Source of the DNA: Colwellia sp. MB02u-6
Lineage (GTDB): Bacteria; Pseudomonadota; Gammaproteobacteria; Enterobacterales; Alteromonadaceae
DNA: 64,000 nt
Assembly (NCBI RefSeq): GCF_014077095.1
Contig: NZ_JACGVG010000036.1
Coordinates: 1 to 64,000, forward strand
Reading direction: 5' to 3'
In this document: positions 44,442 to 55,094 of the stretch, piece after piece
How the letters are laid out: the number at the start of each line of letters is the position of its first letter
Position numbering within the stretch: the stretch's first letter is position 1
The notes under the pieces: model-generated
What the model was told of the DNA's origin: nothing
The model's database searches: none
Seen by the model: the letters and a program-made list of their open reading frames with translations, nothing else
Made by a program: the position numbers and the translations under genes

Positions 44442-45587
44442 TTAGTCTCTCCCATTATTGAAACGATCATTACGACCGGATAATGCTGGTGCAGTATTAG
44501 TACTATTTGACGACTGGTTTATCGCCGGTGCTGATTGTTGCGTAGCACGTTGACTACTAGACTGCTGTTGCATAATTTTATCTAGTGGTAGATAAATCAT
44601 GTTATTGCCGCCGTCAACATCAACCATTACTTTACTGGTGTTGCTATAAACTTTTTCCATCGACGTTAAATACATACGCTGACGTGTAACTTCAGGTGCT
44701 GCTTGATATTCAGGTAATAACTTGTTGAAACGAGCAACGTCACCTTCTGCATCAAGTAGTATCTGCGCTTTATAAGCGAATGCTTCTTGTTCTAAACGCT
44801 TAACACGACCACGAGCACGAGGTTCAATGCCTCTTGCATACGCCTCCGCTTCACGTAAGAAACGCACTTCATCTTCTTGTGCAGCAATGGCGTCATCAAA
44901 AGCGTCTTTGACTTCTTCAGGAGGACGAGCGTCCTTGAAGTTAACATCGACAACAATCAAACCTAAATTATAAGGTTCAATAATTTCTTCTAACTCTTTC
45001 CATACCGCTTGGCGCACAGCTTCACGACCACTGGTCAAAATGTCATCCATTTTTGAGTGACCGACCACATAACGCAAAGCACTATCAAGCGATTCACTTA
45101 AGCTTTCATCGGCATTAGTAACGCTGAAAATATAATTACGTGCATTAACCACACGATATTGAATTTGCATTTCAACACGAACAACATTCTCATCTTTTGT
45201 TAGCATAAAGCCTGAAGAAGGAAGGTTACGCGTGGTTTGCATATCAACTGGAATAATACGTTCAGCGAACGTCCACTTCCAACGTAAACCAGGTTCTACC
45301 GTGCCAGCATACTGACCAAAGCGTAAGACGATACCTTTTTCAGCTTCTTTAATGGTAAAAAAGCCAGCGAAGGCATAGCCCAAAATCGCCACAATAAGCA
45401 CTACCATGATGCCGATACTAGAAAAGTTTTTCCCTGCACCGCCTCCTGATTTGTTGCCACCGAAAAGACCGCCAAATTTATTGCCGATATCCTTTAATAA
45501 ATCATCTAAGTCAGGTGGGCCTTGATTTTTGCCACCTTTGTTTTTCCAGGGGTCTTTCTCATTATTCCCCGGTTCATTCCAAGCCAT
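44442..45587 (-). CDS. hflK: HflK, membrane-bound modulator of the FtsH protease
   Basis: A 381-residue SPFH protein. The N-terminus is rich in Gly, Asn and Lys ('MAWNEPGNNEKDPWKNKGGK'), as in other HflK, followed by one membrane helix (about 57-78), 'EAEKGIVLRFGQYAGTVEPGLRWKWTFAE', the coiled-coil region 'LREAEAYARGIEPRARGRVKRLEQEAFAYKA', and a Ser/Asn/Gln-rich tail. It is the partner of HflC, directly downstream. Confidence 0.96.
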   Translation of the reverse strand: MAWNEPGNNEKDPWKNKGGKNQGPPDLDDLLKDIGNKFGGLFGGNKSGGGAGKNFSSIGIMVVLIVAILGYAFAGFFTIKEAEKGIVLRFGQYAGTVEPGLRWKWTFAERIIPVDMQTTRNLPSSGFMLTKDENVVRVEMQIQYRVVNARNYIFSVTNADESLSESLDSALRYVVGHSKMDDILTSGREAVRQAVWKELEEIIEPYNLGLIVVDVNFKDARPPEEVKDAFDDAIAAQEDEVRFLREAEAYARGIEPRARGRVKRLEQEAFAYKAQILLDAEGDVARFNKLLPEYQAAPEVTRQRMYLTSMEKVYSNTSKVMVDVDGGNNMIYLPLDKIMQQQSSSQRATQQSAPAINQSSNSTNTAPALSGRNDRFNNGRD

Positions 45588-45653
45588 GCTATTCTCCGCT
45601 ATAAAAAATTAATGCGCTAACTGCTATATTAACCACGCTAATATAGCAGTCTG

Positions 45654-46940
45654 TTAAGTGTGAATAAAGTGCTCTATTTCTGCTTCGTCTTGTTTTAGTA
45701 ACTGATTCCATTCTCTCACCGGTAATTTTATATCTAATAAACAATTACCTTTCTCGTCATAATGCTCATTAGTAATACAATTTAACTGGTAAAGTTGACC
45801 GCGAAGTTTACCGGCACTAGGCGGTAAACAGAGCAAGTGTTTAATGATTTGTTTACCTAATCGTTCTGACAGTGCTTGAAATAAGAGCTCAATGCCAATG
45901 CCTTTCTGGGCTGACAGCCAAACACGAATAGGTAGCCCTTGATCATCACGATCAATTCTGGGTTCAACATCATCTAACTGGTCTATTTTATTACAAATCA
46001 ATAGTTGTGGAACATCGCCCGCTTCTATCTCTTTTAAAACTTCTTCTACTTGTTCAATATTTTCGCTACGTCGTTCATCAGCAATGTCAATAATGTGCAG
46101 CAACAACTCTGCTTCTCTTGTTTCAGTTAACGTCGCTTTAAATGCGGCCACTAAATCATGGGGTAGATGACGTATAAATCCTACGGTATCGGCCAAAATG
46201 ACACGGCCGACTTCATCCACTTCAATTTTGCGCAGAGTTGGGTCTAAAGTGGCAAACAATTGATCGGCCGCGTACACACCTGCCTGGGTTATTTGATTAA
46301 ATAATGTTGATTTGCCGGCATTGGTATAACCCACTAAAGAAAGTGTTGGGATTTCAGCTCTAGTTCTCGCCCGACGCCCCTGTTGCCTTTGCTTTTCAAC
46401 TTTCCCCAAGCGTTTACGAATGTTGACCATGCGCTCACGTAATAAGCGCCTATCTGTTTCCAACTGAGTTTCGCCTGGCCCACGTAAACCAATACCACCT
46501 TTTTGGCGCTCTAAGTGAGTCCAACCGCGAATTAATCGTGTACTCATATGGCGTAACTGTGCTAATTCTACTTGTAATTTACCTTCGTGAGTTCGAGCTC
46601 GTTGGGCAAAAATATCTAAAATTAGCGTCGTACGATCAACCACACGACATTGACACAAGGCTTCAATATTTTTTTCTTGAGATGGCGATAAACTATGATT
46701 AAACAAGACAATATTCGCATCGAACATACGCACAGCATCAGCCACTTCTTCTACTTTACCAGTACCAACAAAATATTTCGGGTGCGGGGTAGCGCGTTTA
46801 CCTGTGATGGTATTTAACGCACTTATACCGGCAGAACTTGCAAGCATTTCAAATTCTTGTAAGTCTTCACGGGTATTATCGTCGGGAAAATCTAAATGAA
46901 CAAGTATAGCCCGCTCACCTGCCTGATATCTATCAAACAA
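45654..46940 (-). CDS. hflX: Ribosome-associated GTPase HflX
   Basis: A 428-residue GTPase that splits or rescues stalled ribosomes, notably under stress. The N-terminal HflX domain has 'TGKRATPHPKYFVGTGKVEEVADAV' and a Gly-rich 'KGGIGLRGPGETQLETDRRLLRER' linker. The GTPase domain shows 'LVGYTNAGKSTLFN' (G1), 'ADTVGFIRHLPHDLV' (G3) and 'LICNKID' (G4). It follows hfq by 33 bp. Confidence 0.96.
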   Translation of the reverse strand: MFDRYQAGERAILVHLDFPDDNTREDLQEFEMLASSAGISALNTITGKRATPHPKYFVGTGKVEEVADAVRMFDANIVLFNHSLSPSQEKNIEALCQCRVVDRTTLILDIFAQRARTHEGKLQVELAQLRHMSTRLIRGWTHLERQKGGIGLRGPGETQLETDRRLLRERMVNIRKRLGKVEKQRQQGRRARTRAEIPTLSLVGYTNAGKSTLFNQITQAGVYAADQLFATLDPTLRKIEVDEVGRVILADTVGFIRHLPHDLVAAFKATLTETREAELLLHIIDIADERRSENIEQVEEVLKEIEAGDVPQLLICNKIDQLDDVEPRIDRDDQGLPIRVWLSAQKGIGIELLFQALSERLGKQIIKHLLCLPPSAGKLRGQLYQLNCITNEHYDEKGNCLLDIKLPVREWNQLLKQDEAEIEHFIHT

Positions 46941-46973
46941 ATGAGCAACTCAATACAATACTAGCTTTTTGCA

Positions 46974-47222
46974 TCAATCTTCTATGTCCTGATTTATTTG
47001 TGGGACTGGCATACTAGTTACAGCTCTAGCCGGCACTACCGTTGATATAGCGTGCTTATACACCATTTGACTAACGGTATTTTTAAGTAAAATTACAAAC
47101 TGATCGAATGACTCTACTTGCCCTTGTAGTTTAATGCCATTAACCAAGTAAATTGCTACAGGAATACGATCACGACGTAACGCATTCAAAAATGGGTCTT
47201 GTAAAGATTGCCCCTTTGCCAT
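46974..47222 (-). CDS. hfq: RNA chaperone Hfq
   Basis: An 82-residue Sm-like protein that forms a hexamer and pairs small RNAs with mRNAs. The Sm1 motif ('[29 protein letters not shown]') and Sm2 motif ('[12 protein letters not shown]') are complete, including the Tyr-Lys-His of the uridine-binding proximal face. The C-terminal tail is short. It lies between miaA (131 bp, AT-rich, likely with a promoter) and hflX. Confidence 0.98.
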   Translation of the reverse strand: MAKGQSLQDPFLNALRRDRIPVAIYLVNGIKLQGQVESFDQFVILLKNTVSQMVYKHAISTVVPARAVTSMPVPQINQDIED

Positions 47223-47353
47223 TATTAGGTACCTTTTTTATTTTTGGTGAAAGTTAAATATTCTATTTGAATATTTTATTAAAAATACTTTATTAAAATT
47301 ATTCAATAAAACTAGCTAGTTAATACACAGCCGTTTTAATTATACATCAATGT

Positions 47354-48310
47354 TTAAAGTTTGCTTACTGCCGATAAAATAACTTTTAAGTTATTTTCAT
47401 CATCCATATGTAACCACTGTAAGTTTTGCCAATTCCGTAACCAGGTTAACTGTCTTTTTGCTAACTGACGTGTTGCACAGACACCTCTGAAAACCATCTC
47501 ATCGTGATCATAGTCACCCGCTAAATGTTGCCACATTTGTCTGTAGCCAACACAACGAATAGCCGGCAAGTCAAGATCCAAATCAGCCCTTTCTTTCAAG
47601 CCGGTAACTTCTTGTTCAAAGCCTTGTGCTATCATTTGCGTAAAGCGTAACTCTATCCGTGCATGCAAGTCACTACGCTCTTTCGGTGCTATCGCAAATT
47701 GTAAAATATTTCCGTTGACTTTATCACCTTTTATTTCGGTCAATTGTGTCAAAGTGTTACCTGTTTTTCGATAAACTTCTATCGCTCTTGCAAGTCGCTG
47801 CGGATCATTTGGATGAATGCGCTCTGCTGAAACAGGGTCAAAACTATGTAACTCTTCGTGCATAGCAAACCAACCTTTTTCAGCCGCTTCTAACGCTATT
47901 ACATCTCTAATATTTTGGTCAGCTTGAGGCAATGGCGAAATACCATCAATCAAACTTTTAAAGTACATCATAGTACCGCCAACCAATAAAGGAATCCGAC
48001 CATTTTCTCGACTTTTTGCAATGGCCTTAAGCGCGTCTTGACAAAAATCAGCGGCAGAATAACTTTCACTGGGATCTTTAATATCGATCAATTGATGTGG
48101 ATAAGCAGCTAATTCATCCGCTGTTGGTTTCGCCGTACCAATGTCCATACCTTTAAAAACTAACGCTGAATCAACACTAATAATGTCACAGGGTAGTACA
48201 TCATATAATGCCATTGCTAGAGCAGTTTTACCTGAGGCTGTGGGCCCCATTAAACAAATAACGGGTGGCTGTTTATCGTCAATATGCTCTTGGTTTGCCA
48301 GCTTAGTCAT
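47354..48310 (-). CDS. miaA: tRNA dimethylallyltransferase
   Basis: A 318-residue enzyme that adds a dimethylallyl group to A37 of tRNAs that read UNN codons. It has the P-loop '[16 protein letters not shown]', '[19 protein letters not shown]', '[19 protein letters not shown]', '[16 protein letters not shown]' and '[14 protein letters not shown]'. It overlaps mutL by 4 bp. Confidence 0.97.
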   Translation of the reverse strand: MTKLANQEHIDDKQPPVICLMGPTASGKTALAMALYDVLPCDIISVDSALVFKGMDIGTAKPTADELAAYPHQLIDIKDPSESYSAADFCQDALKAIAKSRENGRIPLLVGGTMMYFKSLIDGISPLPQADQNIRDVIALEAAEKGWFAMHEELHSFDPVSAERIHPNDPQRLARAIEVYRKTGNTLTQLTEIKGDKVNGNILQFAIAPKERSDLHARIELRFTQMIAQGFEQEVTGLKERADLDLDLPAIRCVGYRQMWQHLAGDYDHDEMVFRGVCATRQLAKRQLTWLRNWQNLQWLHMDDENNLKVILSAVSKL

Positions 48311-50289
48311 TTCGGTAATATTTTATCTAACTCATTTATAGAAGATGTGAGGTCTATGGCGACCGAATTCAAGCGTAGTTGCTGTTCAAATTGACAATTA
48401 AAATCACTTTCAGCATTTCGCCACACCTGTAATGCCTGTGCTTGCGTACATTCTTCGCTTAGCATAAGGCTAGCCAATGCCATTTGCCAATCAATTTCAG
48501 CGTAGACACCTTCTTGATTTTCAACGTCTAACTGTTTAATTAGCTTATCAAAACTATAAGCTATATCTTTATTTCTTAGCAAAGCAGGAAATTGTCGAAT
48601 TTGTAATGTGCTGGTCTGTAACTGGCGAATTTCCATACCCATATGCTGAAATTGTTTTTCATTTATTTGCACAAATTTAGCTACTTTTTCACTGACCTTA
48701 ATTTTTATTGGCAGTAATAACGGCTGGCTCACCAATTTTTCATGCCAACGTTGCTGGATGACTTGCAGCCGTAACAAGTGTTCGAGCTTGTTCACTGATA
48801 ATAAACGTAACGCCTGGCGTTGTTGAATAACAAGATAATGTGGTGCCTGCCAGAATAAAATTTTTGTCGCATCTGTCATTTCGTCTTGCGTTGATGATGC
48901 AGTATTTACCAATATTGGCATGGCGACTGTTGACGCTAACTCAGTCGTTATGGCTGGTAGTTCAGGCTCAGTTACCTGTGAATTAAGCGCTAACGGTGTC
49001 ATTAAATCACTGTAGGCTTTACTCGCTTGAGGATTTATTTTTGTCGAATAATGTCGCGCGTTAGCTTGAGAAGAATTGCTGCTAATTCGCTGGTCTGTGT
49101 TATCACCGGTATATTCGGCTTTTTGGCTTGCAGCCTGATCTCTAGCTAAAGTATTACTTTGCAGATCACTATCAGTACTTGCCCGTAAAGGGGTAATAAA
49201 GCTAGAGGCTTGAATCTCAGCTTGCTGATGGCTTTGAACCCCGTTATCAGGCGTTAGAATTTCGCCGGTACTATTGTCAACCTTGAGCGGTAACTCATGG
49301 GTTAAGGCACGATTACAAACCGAATAAATAAAATCATGCACATAACGCCCTTGATGAAAACGTACTTCATGTTTGGACGGATGAACATTGACGTCAACTT
49401 CACAAAAATCGAGTTGTAGAAACAAGACAAATGCAGGGTAGCTATCACTGGGCAATAAATCAGCATAAGCTTGACGAATAGCATGATTAATTAACTTATC
49501 GCGCATCATACGATTATTAACATAACTGTAAGTAAGATCATTTTGGTTACGATAATAACTTGGTTGGGCAATCCAACCCTGTAAATTTAGGCCATCATGT
49601 TCGCAATTAATTTCTATCGCATGATCAATAAATTTTTGTCCACAAACTTGTGCAACCCTTTTACTGCGCTGTATCGATGAATTAGCGATGCGAAATTGTT
49701 TAACCACTTTATGGTTATGGGTAAGAACAAAAGTAATAGCAAAATTTGCCAAAGCAATGCGTTTAATCACTTCTTCAATATGAGCAAACTCTGTTTTTTC
49801 TGTACGTAAAAATTTTCGTCTTGCTGGCGTGTTAAAAAATAAGTCGCTCACATCAATTGTCGTACCATTTGGGTGAGCAGCAGGCTTGATTGACACCACC
49901 ATGTCACGCCCTTCCGCATTCGCTTGCCACGCTGACGCTTGTGCTTCAGGCTTAGAGGTTAAAGTTAACCGGGCGACAGAACTAATACTGGCTAATGCCT
50001 CTCCACGAAAGCCCAAACTACTAATGGCTTCAAGATCATCAAGGTCTTTAATTTTACTGGTGGCATGTCGGCTCAGCGCTAACGCTAACTCTGCTTTAGC
50101 AATACCCTTGCCGTTGTCGATAATGCGAATCCGCTTGGCGCCGCCTTTTTCAATGTCTATTTTAATGCTTGTCGCGCCAGCATCGATACTATTTTCTACC
50201 AGTTCTTTAACCACAGAGGCTGGACGTTCAACGACTTCACCGGCGGCAATTTGGTTGGCGAGACGAGCGGGTAATATGGCAATGGTCAT
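48307..50289 (-). CDS. mutL: DNA mismatch repair protein MutL
   Basis: About 660 residues from the ATG at 50289, which fits the family start ([19 protein letters not shown]) and lies 8 bp past amiB; the frame runs open to 50331. The GHKL ATPase domain shows '[12 protein letters not shown]', 'IDNGKGI' and 'SRHATSKI' and '[11 protein letters not shown]'. A long polar linker (about 340-480) leads to a C-terminal dimerisation domain. The DQHAxxExxxxE endonuclease motif is not present, which fits the methyl-directed system with MutH. Confidence 0.96.
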   Translation of the reverse strand: MTIAILPARLANQIAAGEVVERPASVVKELVENSIDAGATSIKIDIEKGGAKRIRIIDNGKGIAKAELALALSRHATSKIKDLDDLEAISSLGFRGEALASISSVARLTLTSKPEAQASAWQANAEGRDMVVSIKPAAHPNGTTIDVSDLFFNTPARRKFLRTEKTEFAHIEEVIKRIALANFAITFVLTHNHKVVKQFRIANSSIQRSKRVAQVCGQKFIDHAIEINCEHDGLNLQGWIAQPSYYRNQNDLTYSYVNNRMMRDKLINHAIRQAYADLLPSDSYPAFVLFLQLDFCEVDVNVHPSKHEVRFHQGRYVHDFIYSVCNRALTHELPLKVDNSTGEILTPDNGVQSHQQAEIQASSFITPLRASTDSDLQSNTLARDQAASQKAEYTGDNTDQRISSNSSQANARHYSTKINPQASKAYSDLMTPLALNSQVTEPELPAITTELASTVAMPILVNTASSTQDEMTDATKILFWQAPHYLVIQQRQALRLLSVNKLEHLLRLQVIQQRWHEKLVSQPLLLPIKIKVSEKVAKFVQINEKQFQHMGMEIRQLQTSTLQIRQFPALLRNKDIAYSFDKLIKQLDVENQEGVYAEIDWQMALASLMLSEECTQAQALQVWRNAESDFNCQFEQQLRLNSVAIDLTSSINELDKILPK

Positions 50290-50296
50290 GCGAAGG

Positions 50297-51616
50297 TTAA
50301 TCTGCCTGTGGTATTTTGAGTGTTTGGCCAATTCTAACCAAATTAGATTTAAGATTATTGGCAGATTTTAATTTTCTAACGGATACTTTATAACGCTCAG
50401 CAACTACAGAAAGCGATTCACCGCGGCTGACCTTATGTTCACGAAATCGTGTCGCAGCGATTAATGTGCCATCAGGTGGATTGCCAGAGAAATAGTCATC
50501 TACAGCAATATATATTGCCTTAGCCAACTTATACTGATGATTGGCATTATTTAAACGTCTTTCTTCCTGTGGATTAGAAATAAAACCAGTTTCAATTAAT
50601 ACTGACGGAATATCAGAAGATTTTAATACCGCTAAGCTTAAACGTTCTGGCTTATGCTTATGTAGCCTTGTGACTTTCTTAAGCTGCTTAACCACATGTT
50701 CAGCAAAATCATAACTGCTTGCCATAGTATATTCTTTCTTCATATCACCCAGTGCTATCGCTAAGTTGTTATCCTTGGTTTTTCTAATAGTTTCACCTGC
50801 ACCACCTAGTAGTTCAGAATTTTTTTCTCGGTTTTGAATCCAGTGGCTAAATTCTGAATCAGCACGACGCGTAGCTTGTACTAACACTGAAGCGCCGTTG
50901 GGCTGTGATGACGTAAAGGCGTCAGCGTGAATAGAAATAAGCAGATCAGCCTTAGATTTTCTGGCTAATTCAGTTTTACGATCATGGTTAACGTAATAGT
51001 CACCACTGCGGATCATCACCGCTTTTAGACCTGATTTTTTGTTAATTAAATTAGCGAGCTTTTGGGCTATCTTTAAGGTTATACGTTTTTCATAAGTTCC
51101 TGCAGCACCTATAGAACCTGGATCTTCACCACCATGACCGGCAACAATAGCAATCACGATATCGCGTTTACCTTTGCTATTGTCGTGTTGTGCAATGCTC
51201 TGACTTTGTTTATCGTAGAGATCAATAACCAGCCGGTCACCATATTGCCCCGCAGGCGCCAGTGGAAATATCGAGATACGAAAGTTATCCGCTAATTCAA
51301 GTACTAAGCGAGTTGTTCCTTGCTGTTTTGAGCGACTGGTACGAATTTTTTTCACGCGACGGTCAGCTTTTATCACCGACATTAAATCGACATAGTTTTT
51401 ACTATTTTTAAAATCAATCACTAAGCGTTGAGGCGATTGTAATGAAAAGTATTTAAAATCAGGTTGTTTACTAAGATCAAAAACAATACGGGTATTTTCA
51501 GGCGCAGGCCAGACCCGCACACTGTCAATACTGTTGCCCGCGTTAGCAATACTTGCTAAGCCTAGACAGAGCATAAGTATGACTATGATTTTTGTTGAAA
51601 AAATGGCTAAACGCAT
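50297..51616 (-). CDS. amiB: N-acetylmuramoyl-L-alanine amidase AmiB
   Basis: A 439-residue periplasmic hydrolase that cuts peptide stems from septal peptidoglycan so that daughter cells separate. It has a signal peptide (cut near NAG), an AMIN domain (about 30-135), a zinc amidase domain with '[13 protein letters not shown]', Glu in '[10 protein letters not shown]', '[10 protein letters not shown]' and '[10 protein letters not shown]', and one C-terminal LysM domain ('[29 protein letters not shown]'). It lies between tsaE and mutL. Confidence 0.96.
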   Translation of the reverse strand: MRLAIFSTKIIVILMLCLGLASIANAGNSIDSVRVWPAPENTRIVFDLSKQPDFKYFSLQSPQRLVIDFKNSKNYVDLMSVIKADRRVKKIRTSRSKQQGTTRLVLELADNFRISIFPLAPAGQYGDRLVIDLYDKQSQSIAQHDNSKGKRDIVIAIVAGHGGEDPGSIGAAGTYEKRITLKIAQKLANLINKKSGLKAVMIRSGDYYVNHDRKTELARKSKADLLISIHADAFTSSQPNGASVLVQATRRADSEFSHWIQNREKNSELLGGAGETIRKTKDNNLAIALGDMKKEYTMASSYDFAEHVVKQLKKVTRLHKHKPERLSLAVLKSSDIPSVLIETGFISNPQEERRLNNANHQYKLAKAIYIAVDDYFSGNPPDGTLIAATRFREHKVSRGESLSVVAERYKVSVRKLKSANNLKSNLVRIGQTLKIPQAD

Positions 51617-51713
51617 TGAATTAATTACCTTTTACGGGCCTTTCAAGAGCCTTTTTTAGCGGTTACTTTTCTTATTACACTGCGCTGGAACTGCCTGTGT
51701 TCAATAAAGCGCG

Positions 51714-52199
51714 CTACGGCGCTAAAATTGACAGTAAGTGTGTACCTAAAGCTGTTTTAGCCGAGAGTGAAACTTGACGCTGCTCTTCATGATAAGCTAA
51801 GTTTATAATCATATCTGGCTCTGGTAACATGCCCTGACCTTTTTCGGGCCATTCTATAAAGCTACAACACTGGCTATTAAAGTAATCTCGAATGCCCATA
51901 TACTCTAATTCTTCAGGGTCAGCTAGCCGGTATAAGTCAAAATGATACACTTGCCAGTCTGCTAAGTCATAGGGTTCAACTAAGGTATACGTTGGGCTTT
52001 TAACATTACCGACATGCCCCATTCCTTGCACAAAACCTCGTGTTAAGGTGGTTTTACCGGCACCAAGATCACCATTTAAGTAAACAATAATCCCTTGTTT
52101 TAACTCTGCTTTTACAATATCAGCTAATTGTTTACCCAAGGTGATTGTTGCCAATTCATCGGCCAATATAAAGTTTTTTTTTGTCACAAAATTATTCAT
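51714..52199 (-). CDS. tsaE: tRNA threonylcarbamoyladenosine biosynthesis ATPase TsaE
   Basis: About 161 residues from the ATG at 52199 (MNNFVTKKNFIL), which matches family length; the open frame reaches 52247. It has the P-loop 'LNGDLGAGKTTLTRGFVQGMG', 'VKSPTYTLVEPY', 'VYHFDLYRLADPEELEYMGIRDYF' and 'CSFIEWPEKG'. It works with TsaB, TsaC and TsaD to make t6A37 of tRNA. It starts 16 bp after nnr. Confidence 0.95.
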   Translation of the reverse strand: MNNFVTKKNFILADELATITLGKQLADIVKAELKQGIIVYLNGDLGAGKTTLTRGFVQGMGHVGNVKSPTYTLVEPYDLADWQVYHFDLYRLADPEELEYMGIRDYFNSQCCSFIEWPEKGQGMLPEPDMIINLAYHEEQRQVSLSAKTALGTHLLSILAP

Positions 52200-52215
52200 C
52201 GTATTGTTATTACTT

Positions 52216-53742
52216 CTAAAGTATCTTATCTGCAGCGCAATTACCATTAATTAGCCACTGAATTTCGGGGTATAGATCACTCGCAAGTAACCCTATTCGT
52301 CCGTGCTTTAGGGCAATAATATCAGCTGCACGACCATGAATATAGACACCTAAGCGGGCTGCGGCAAATAAATCCTTACTTTGTAAGATTAGTGCGCCAA
52401 TAATACCACTGAGCACATCACCCATACCACCACTGGCCATGCCTGAATTCCCCGTACTATTGACCCAAACAATATCGCCATCAGATACCAGTGTACCTGC
52501 GCCTTTTAACACACATACGCCGCCATATTGTTGCGCTATTTTTTTTACCGCTGAAAATCGGTCCGCTTCAACCTCAGTAATCGAGCATGATAACAAAGCC
52601 GCCGCTTCACCGGAATGCGGTGTTAATACCCATTGAGCACTTTTTAATGAACTTTTGCCAAGTAACCTTAAGGCATCAGCATCAACTACTTTTGGCTCAG
52701 GCCGCTTAATTACCAACTTAAATAACGCTTTTGACCATAGCTCTTGCCCTAAGCCAGGCCCAAGTATAATGACTTTTATTTTTTTTAGTAGCGCTGAACG
52801 GTTTAAGCTTTCGGCTGAATTTGCCACTAACATTAGCTCTGCTTGTCTGGTCAGTAAAGTGTTACGTGACTTTTCGTGACAACAAACACCGACTAGTGCA
52901 GCACCCGTTCGCAAAGCCGCCTCTGCAGCCAAACAAATAGCGCCGGTAAAGGTGTGAAAACCACCAACCGCTAGCAACATGCCAATATTACCTTTATGGC
53001 TGCAAGGGGCTCTGGGTAACATAACCGGTAAGTTTTTCTCACTTTGGCGAAAACATACTGATGAGGTTAACGCAGCTAACGCCCGATTTACGCCTAGCGT
53101 TTCAAGCTCTAAATTACCGACATAGTTTGCCGCTTGCCCAGTCAATAAACCTTGCTTATAGGCTATTAATGTCACCGTTAAATCGGCCTTGACCGCAACA
53201 CTTGATACTATACCTAGGTCAGCATTAAGTCCTGATGGCACGTCAACCGACACCCGTGGGCATGGCTGGTTATTTATCTGAGTAATCAAGTCGACAAGGG
53301 ATGGAGATAGTACTCCACTGAAACCAATACCAAATAAGCAGTCAACAATAACACCTCCTTGAAACCCAGCTACAAGGGTTTCCATTGCCTCACTTTGTGG
53401 GCAAAAATCAATTTTTATTGGCAGCGCGGTAAGTAAGGTTAGCGCTTGTTGTGCATCGCCAGTAATAGATTCACGCTCAGCATTAACCAGTACAGTGACA
53501 GCTAGACCGGCTTGATAGGCTAATCTGGCAACAATATAACCATCGCCACCATTATTGCCTTTACCGCACACAATAAGGAGCTTAATCGCGGTAGGGAAAT
53601 GTTGCTGTATTTGACTTAACACCGCACGGCCTGCTCGTTCCATCAGCTGAAATAGATCGATACCAACAGCTTGTGCTGCGTCAGCCTCAAAGCGTTGTAG
53701 TTGATTAACCTTATAAGCATGATGTGTTAAACTATTTGACAC
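52216..53742 (-). CDS. nnr: NAD(P)HX epimerase/dehydratase (bifunctional)
   Basis: About 508 residues. The N-terminal YjeF domain (epimerase) has 'GIDLFQLMERAGRAV', 'LLIVCGKGNNGGDGYIVARL' and 'VSVDVPSGLNAD'. The C-terminal ribokinase-like domain (dehydratase) has 'LAVGGFHTFTGAICLAAEAALRTGAALV', 'KVVDADALRLL', 'VLTPHSGEAAALL' and 'GNSGMASGGMGDVLSGIIGAL'. Together they repair damaged hydrated NAD(P)H. I choose the GTG at 53742, which has AGGTGG eight bases before; a GTG at 53754 is also open. It is divergent from queG. Confidence 0.94.
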   Translation of the reverse strand: MSNSLTHHAYKVNQLQRFEADAAQAVGIDLFQLMERAGRAVLSQIQQHFPTAIKLLIVCGKGNNGGDGYIVARLAYQAGLAVTVLVNAERESITGDAQQALTLLTALPIKIDFCPQSEAMETLVAGFQGGVIVDCLFGIGFSGVLSPSLVDLITQINNQPCPRVSVDVPSGLNADLGIVSSVAVKADLTVTLIAYKQGLLTGQAANYVGNLELETLGVNRALAALTSSVCFRQSEKNLPVMLPRAPCSHKGNIGMLLAVGGFHTFTGAICLAAEAALRTGAALVGVCCHEKSRNTLLTRQAELMLVANSAESLNRSALLKKIKVIILGPGLGQELWSKALFKLVIKRPEPKVVDADALRLLGKSSLKSAQWVLTPHSGEAAALLSCSITEVEADRFSAVKKIAQQYGGVCVLKGAGTLVSDGDIVWVNSTGNSGMASGGMGDVLSGIIGALILQSKDLFAAARLGVYIHGRAADIIALKHGRIGLLASDLYPEIQWLINGNCAADKIL

Positions 53743-53780
53743 TTTTAGTACCACCTTTATTGTTTGAAAATTCGGCTGCC

Positions 53781-54926
53781 ATGACTACACCTGCTCTTAA
53801 CTATCAAGATTTAACAGAAAAAATCAAGCTTTGGGGCCAAGAACTTGGCTTTTCACAAGTAGGTATTAGCAATGTCGACTTATCTGAACACGAGGCCGCG
53901 TTAACCCGTTGGCTAGACAATAACTATCACGGCACTATGGATTATATGGCCCGCCATGGCTTAATGCGTGCCAGAGCTAAGGAATTAGTTGCCGGCACCC
54001 TGAATGTTATTAGCGTGCGCATGGATTATTTGCCTACTGATGCGAAATTTGCCCGCACTTTAAAAAACCGCGATCATGCTTATATCAGCCGATATGCCTT
54101 AGGTCGCGATTATCACAAATTAATGCGTAAACGCCTAAAGCAATTAGGTGAGATCATTAAAACCCATTGTAACAACTTTAATTATCGCCCTTTTGTTGAT
54201 TCTGCGCCAATACTTGAAAGACCTCTGGCTGAGAAAGCAGGTTTAGGGTGGGTGGGTAAACATTCATTACTGATTAACAAGCAAGCGGGCTCTTGGTTTT
54301 TTATCGGCGAGCTCTTGGTTGATATACCGCTAATTAGTGATACTAAGGCAGAAAATCACTGTGGTAGTTGTGTGTCTTGTATCAAAATTTGCCCAACTCA
54401 AGCCATAGTTGAACCTTATGTGGTCGATGCAAGACGCTGTATATCCTATCTAACGATAGAATTACGTGACGCCATACCCGTAGAGTTTAGGCCTTTAATT
54501 GGCAATAGAGTGTATGGTTGCGATGACTGCCAATTAATTTGCCCATGGAACAAGTTTGCCAAGCTTGGCAGTGAAGATGATTTTAAACCTCGACAAAACT
54601 TAGACAATATCACTTTATTAACTTTGTTTTCGTGGGATGAAGCAACATTTTTAAGTAAAACTGAAGGCTCACCTATTCGTCGTATTGGCTTTCAGTGTTG
54701 GCAGCGCAATATCGCTGTTGCCCTGGGTAATGCCGACTTCTCAACAGCTAATATTGAGGCGTTAACAGAAAAAACAGCAAGCTCAGCCCCTATGGTTGCT
54801 GAACATATTGAGTGGGCAATATCACAACAAAAACTTAAACAACAAGCTTTAACTAAAGATCAAAATTTACGTTTAACCGCACGGTTAATTCGTTCGGTTG
54901 AAAAAGGTATGCCTCGCGATGCTTAG
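53781..54926 (+). CDS. queG: Epoxyqueuosine reductase QueG
   Basis: A 381-residue cobalamin- and iron-sulfur-dependent enzyme doing the last step of queuosine synthesis in tRNA. Two 4Fe-4S clusters are bound by 'CGSCVSCIKICPTQAIV' and 'GCDDCQLICPWN'. Other family parts are 'GFSQVGISNVDLS', 'YHGTMDYMARHGLMRARAKELV', 'FVDSAPILERPLAEKAGLGWVGKHSLLI'. The ATG at 53781 fits the family start, leaving 38 bp to the divergent nnr; the frame is open to 53724. Confidence 0.95.
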   Translation: MTTPALNYQDLTEKIKLWGQELGFSQVGISNVDLSEHEAALTRWLDNNYHGTMDYMARHGLMRARAKELVAGTLNVISVRMDYLPTDAKFARTLKNRDHAYISRYALGRDYHKLMRKRLKQLGEIIKTHCNNFNYRPFVDSAPILERPLAEKAGLGWVGKHSLLINKQAGSWFFIGELLVDIPLISDTKAENHCGSCVSCIKICPTQAIVEPYVVDARRCISYLTIELRDAIPVEFRPLIGNRVYGCDDCQLICPWNKFAKLGSEDDFKPRQNLDNITLLTLFSWDEATFLSKTEGSPIRRIGFQCWQRNIAVALGNADFSTANIEALTEKTASSAPMVAEHIEWAISQQKLKQQALTKDQNLRLTARLIRSVEKGMPRDA

Positions 54927-54944
54927 CAACTAATGCATTAAATA

Positions 54945-54978
54945 ATACCCGTTTCATTCATTAGCGGGTCTGCTTTAT
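54945..54978. repeat. Dispersed hairpin repeat, copy 2
   Basis: It matches 22674-22707 almost base for base: acccgtttcattcattagcg then ggtctgctttat. The arms acccg and cgggt pair perfectly here. It lies 19 bp past the queG stop, like the first copy past its gene. Confidence 0.65.
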
Positions 54979-55037
54979 TTATTAAAAAAACAGAAAAATA
55001 CATGGTTTTTATTTTAATAACGTAGTAATAAATTTTT

Positions 55038-55061
55038 TACCCTGATGAAATGCTCAGGGTA
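55038..55061. terminator. Possible terminator between queG and the receiver-TPR gene
   Basis: An 8 bp stem, taccctga with tcagggta, around an 8-base loop, preceded by T6 on the plus strand. It lies between converging genes, but the T run is on the wrong side for a standard plus-strand terminator. Confidence 0.4.
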
Positions 55062-55094
55062 TTAGTGATATTGGTAAAATCATGGCGTTTGCCA

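Noticed and set aside
53724-53780. Longer N-terminus for QueG
   Set aside because: The extra 19 residues do not match the family and would overlap nnr; the ATG at 53781 fits.
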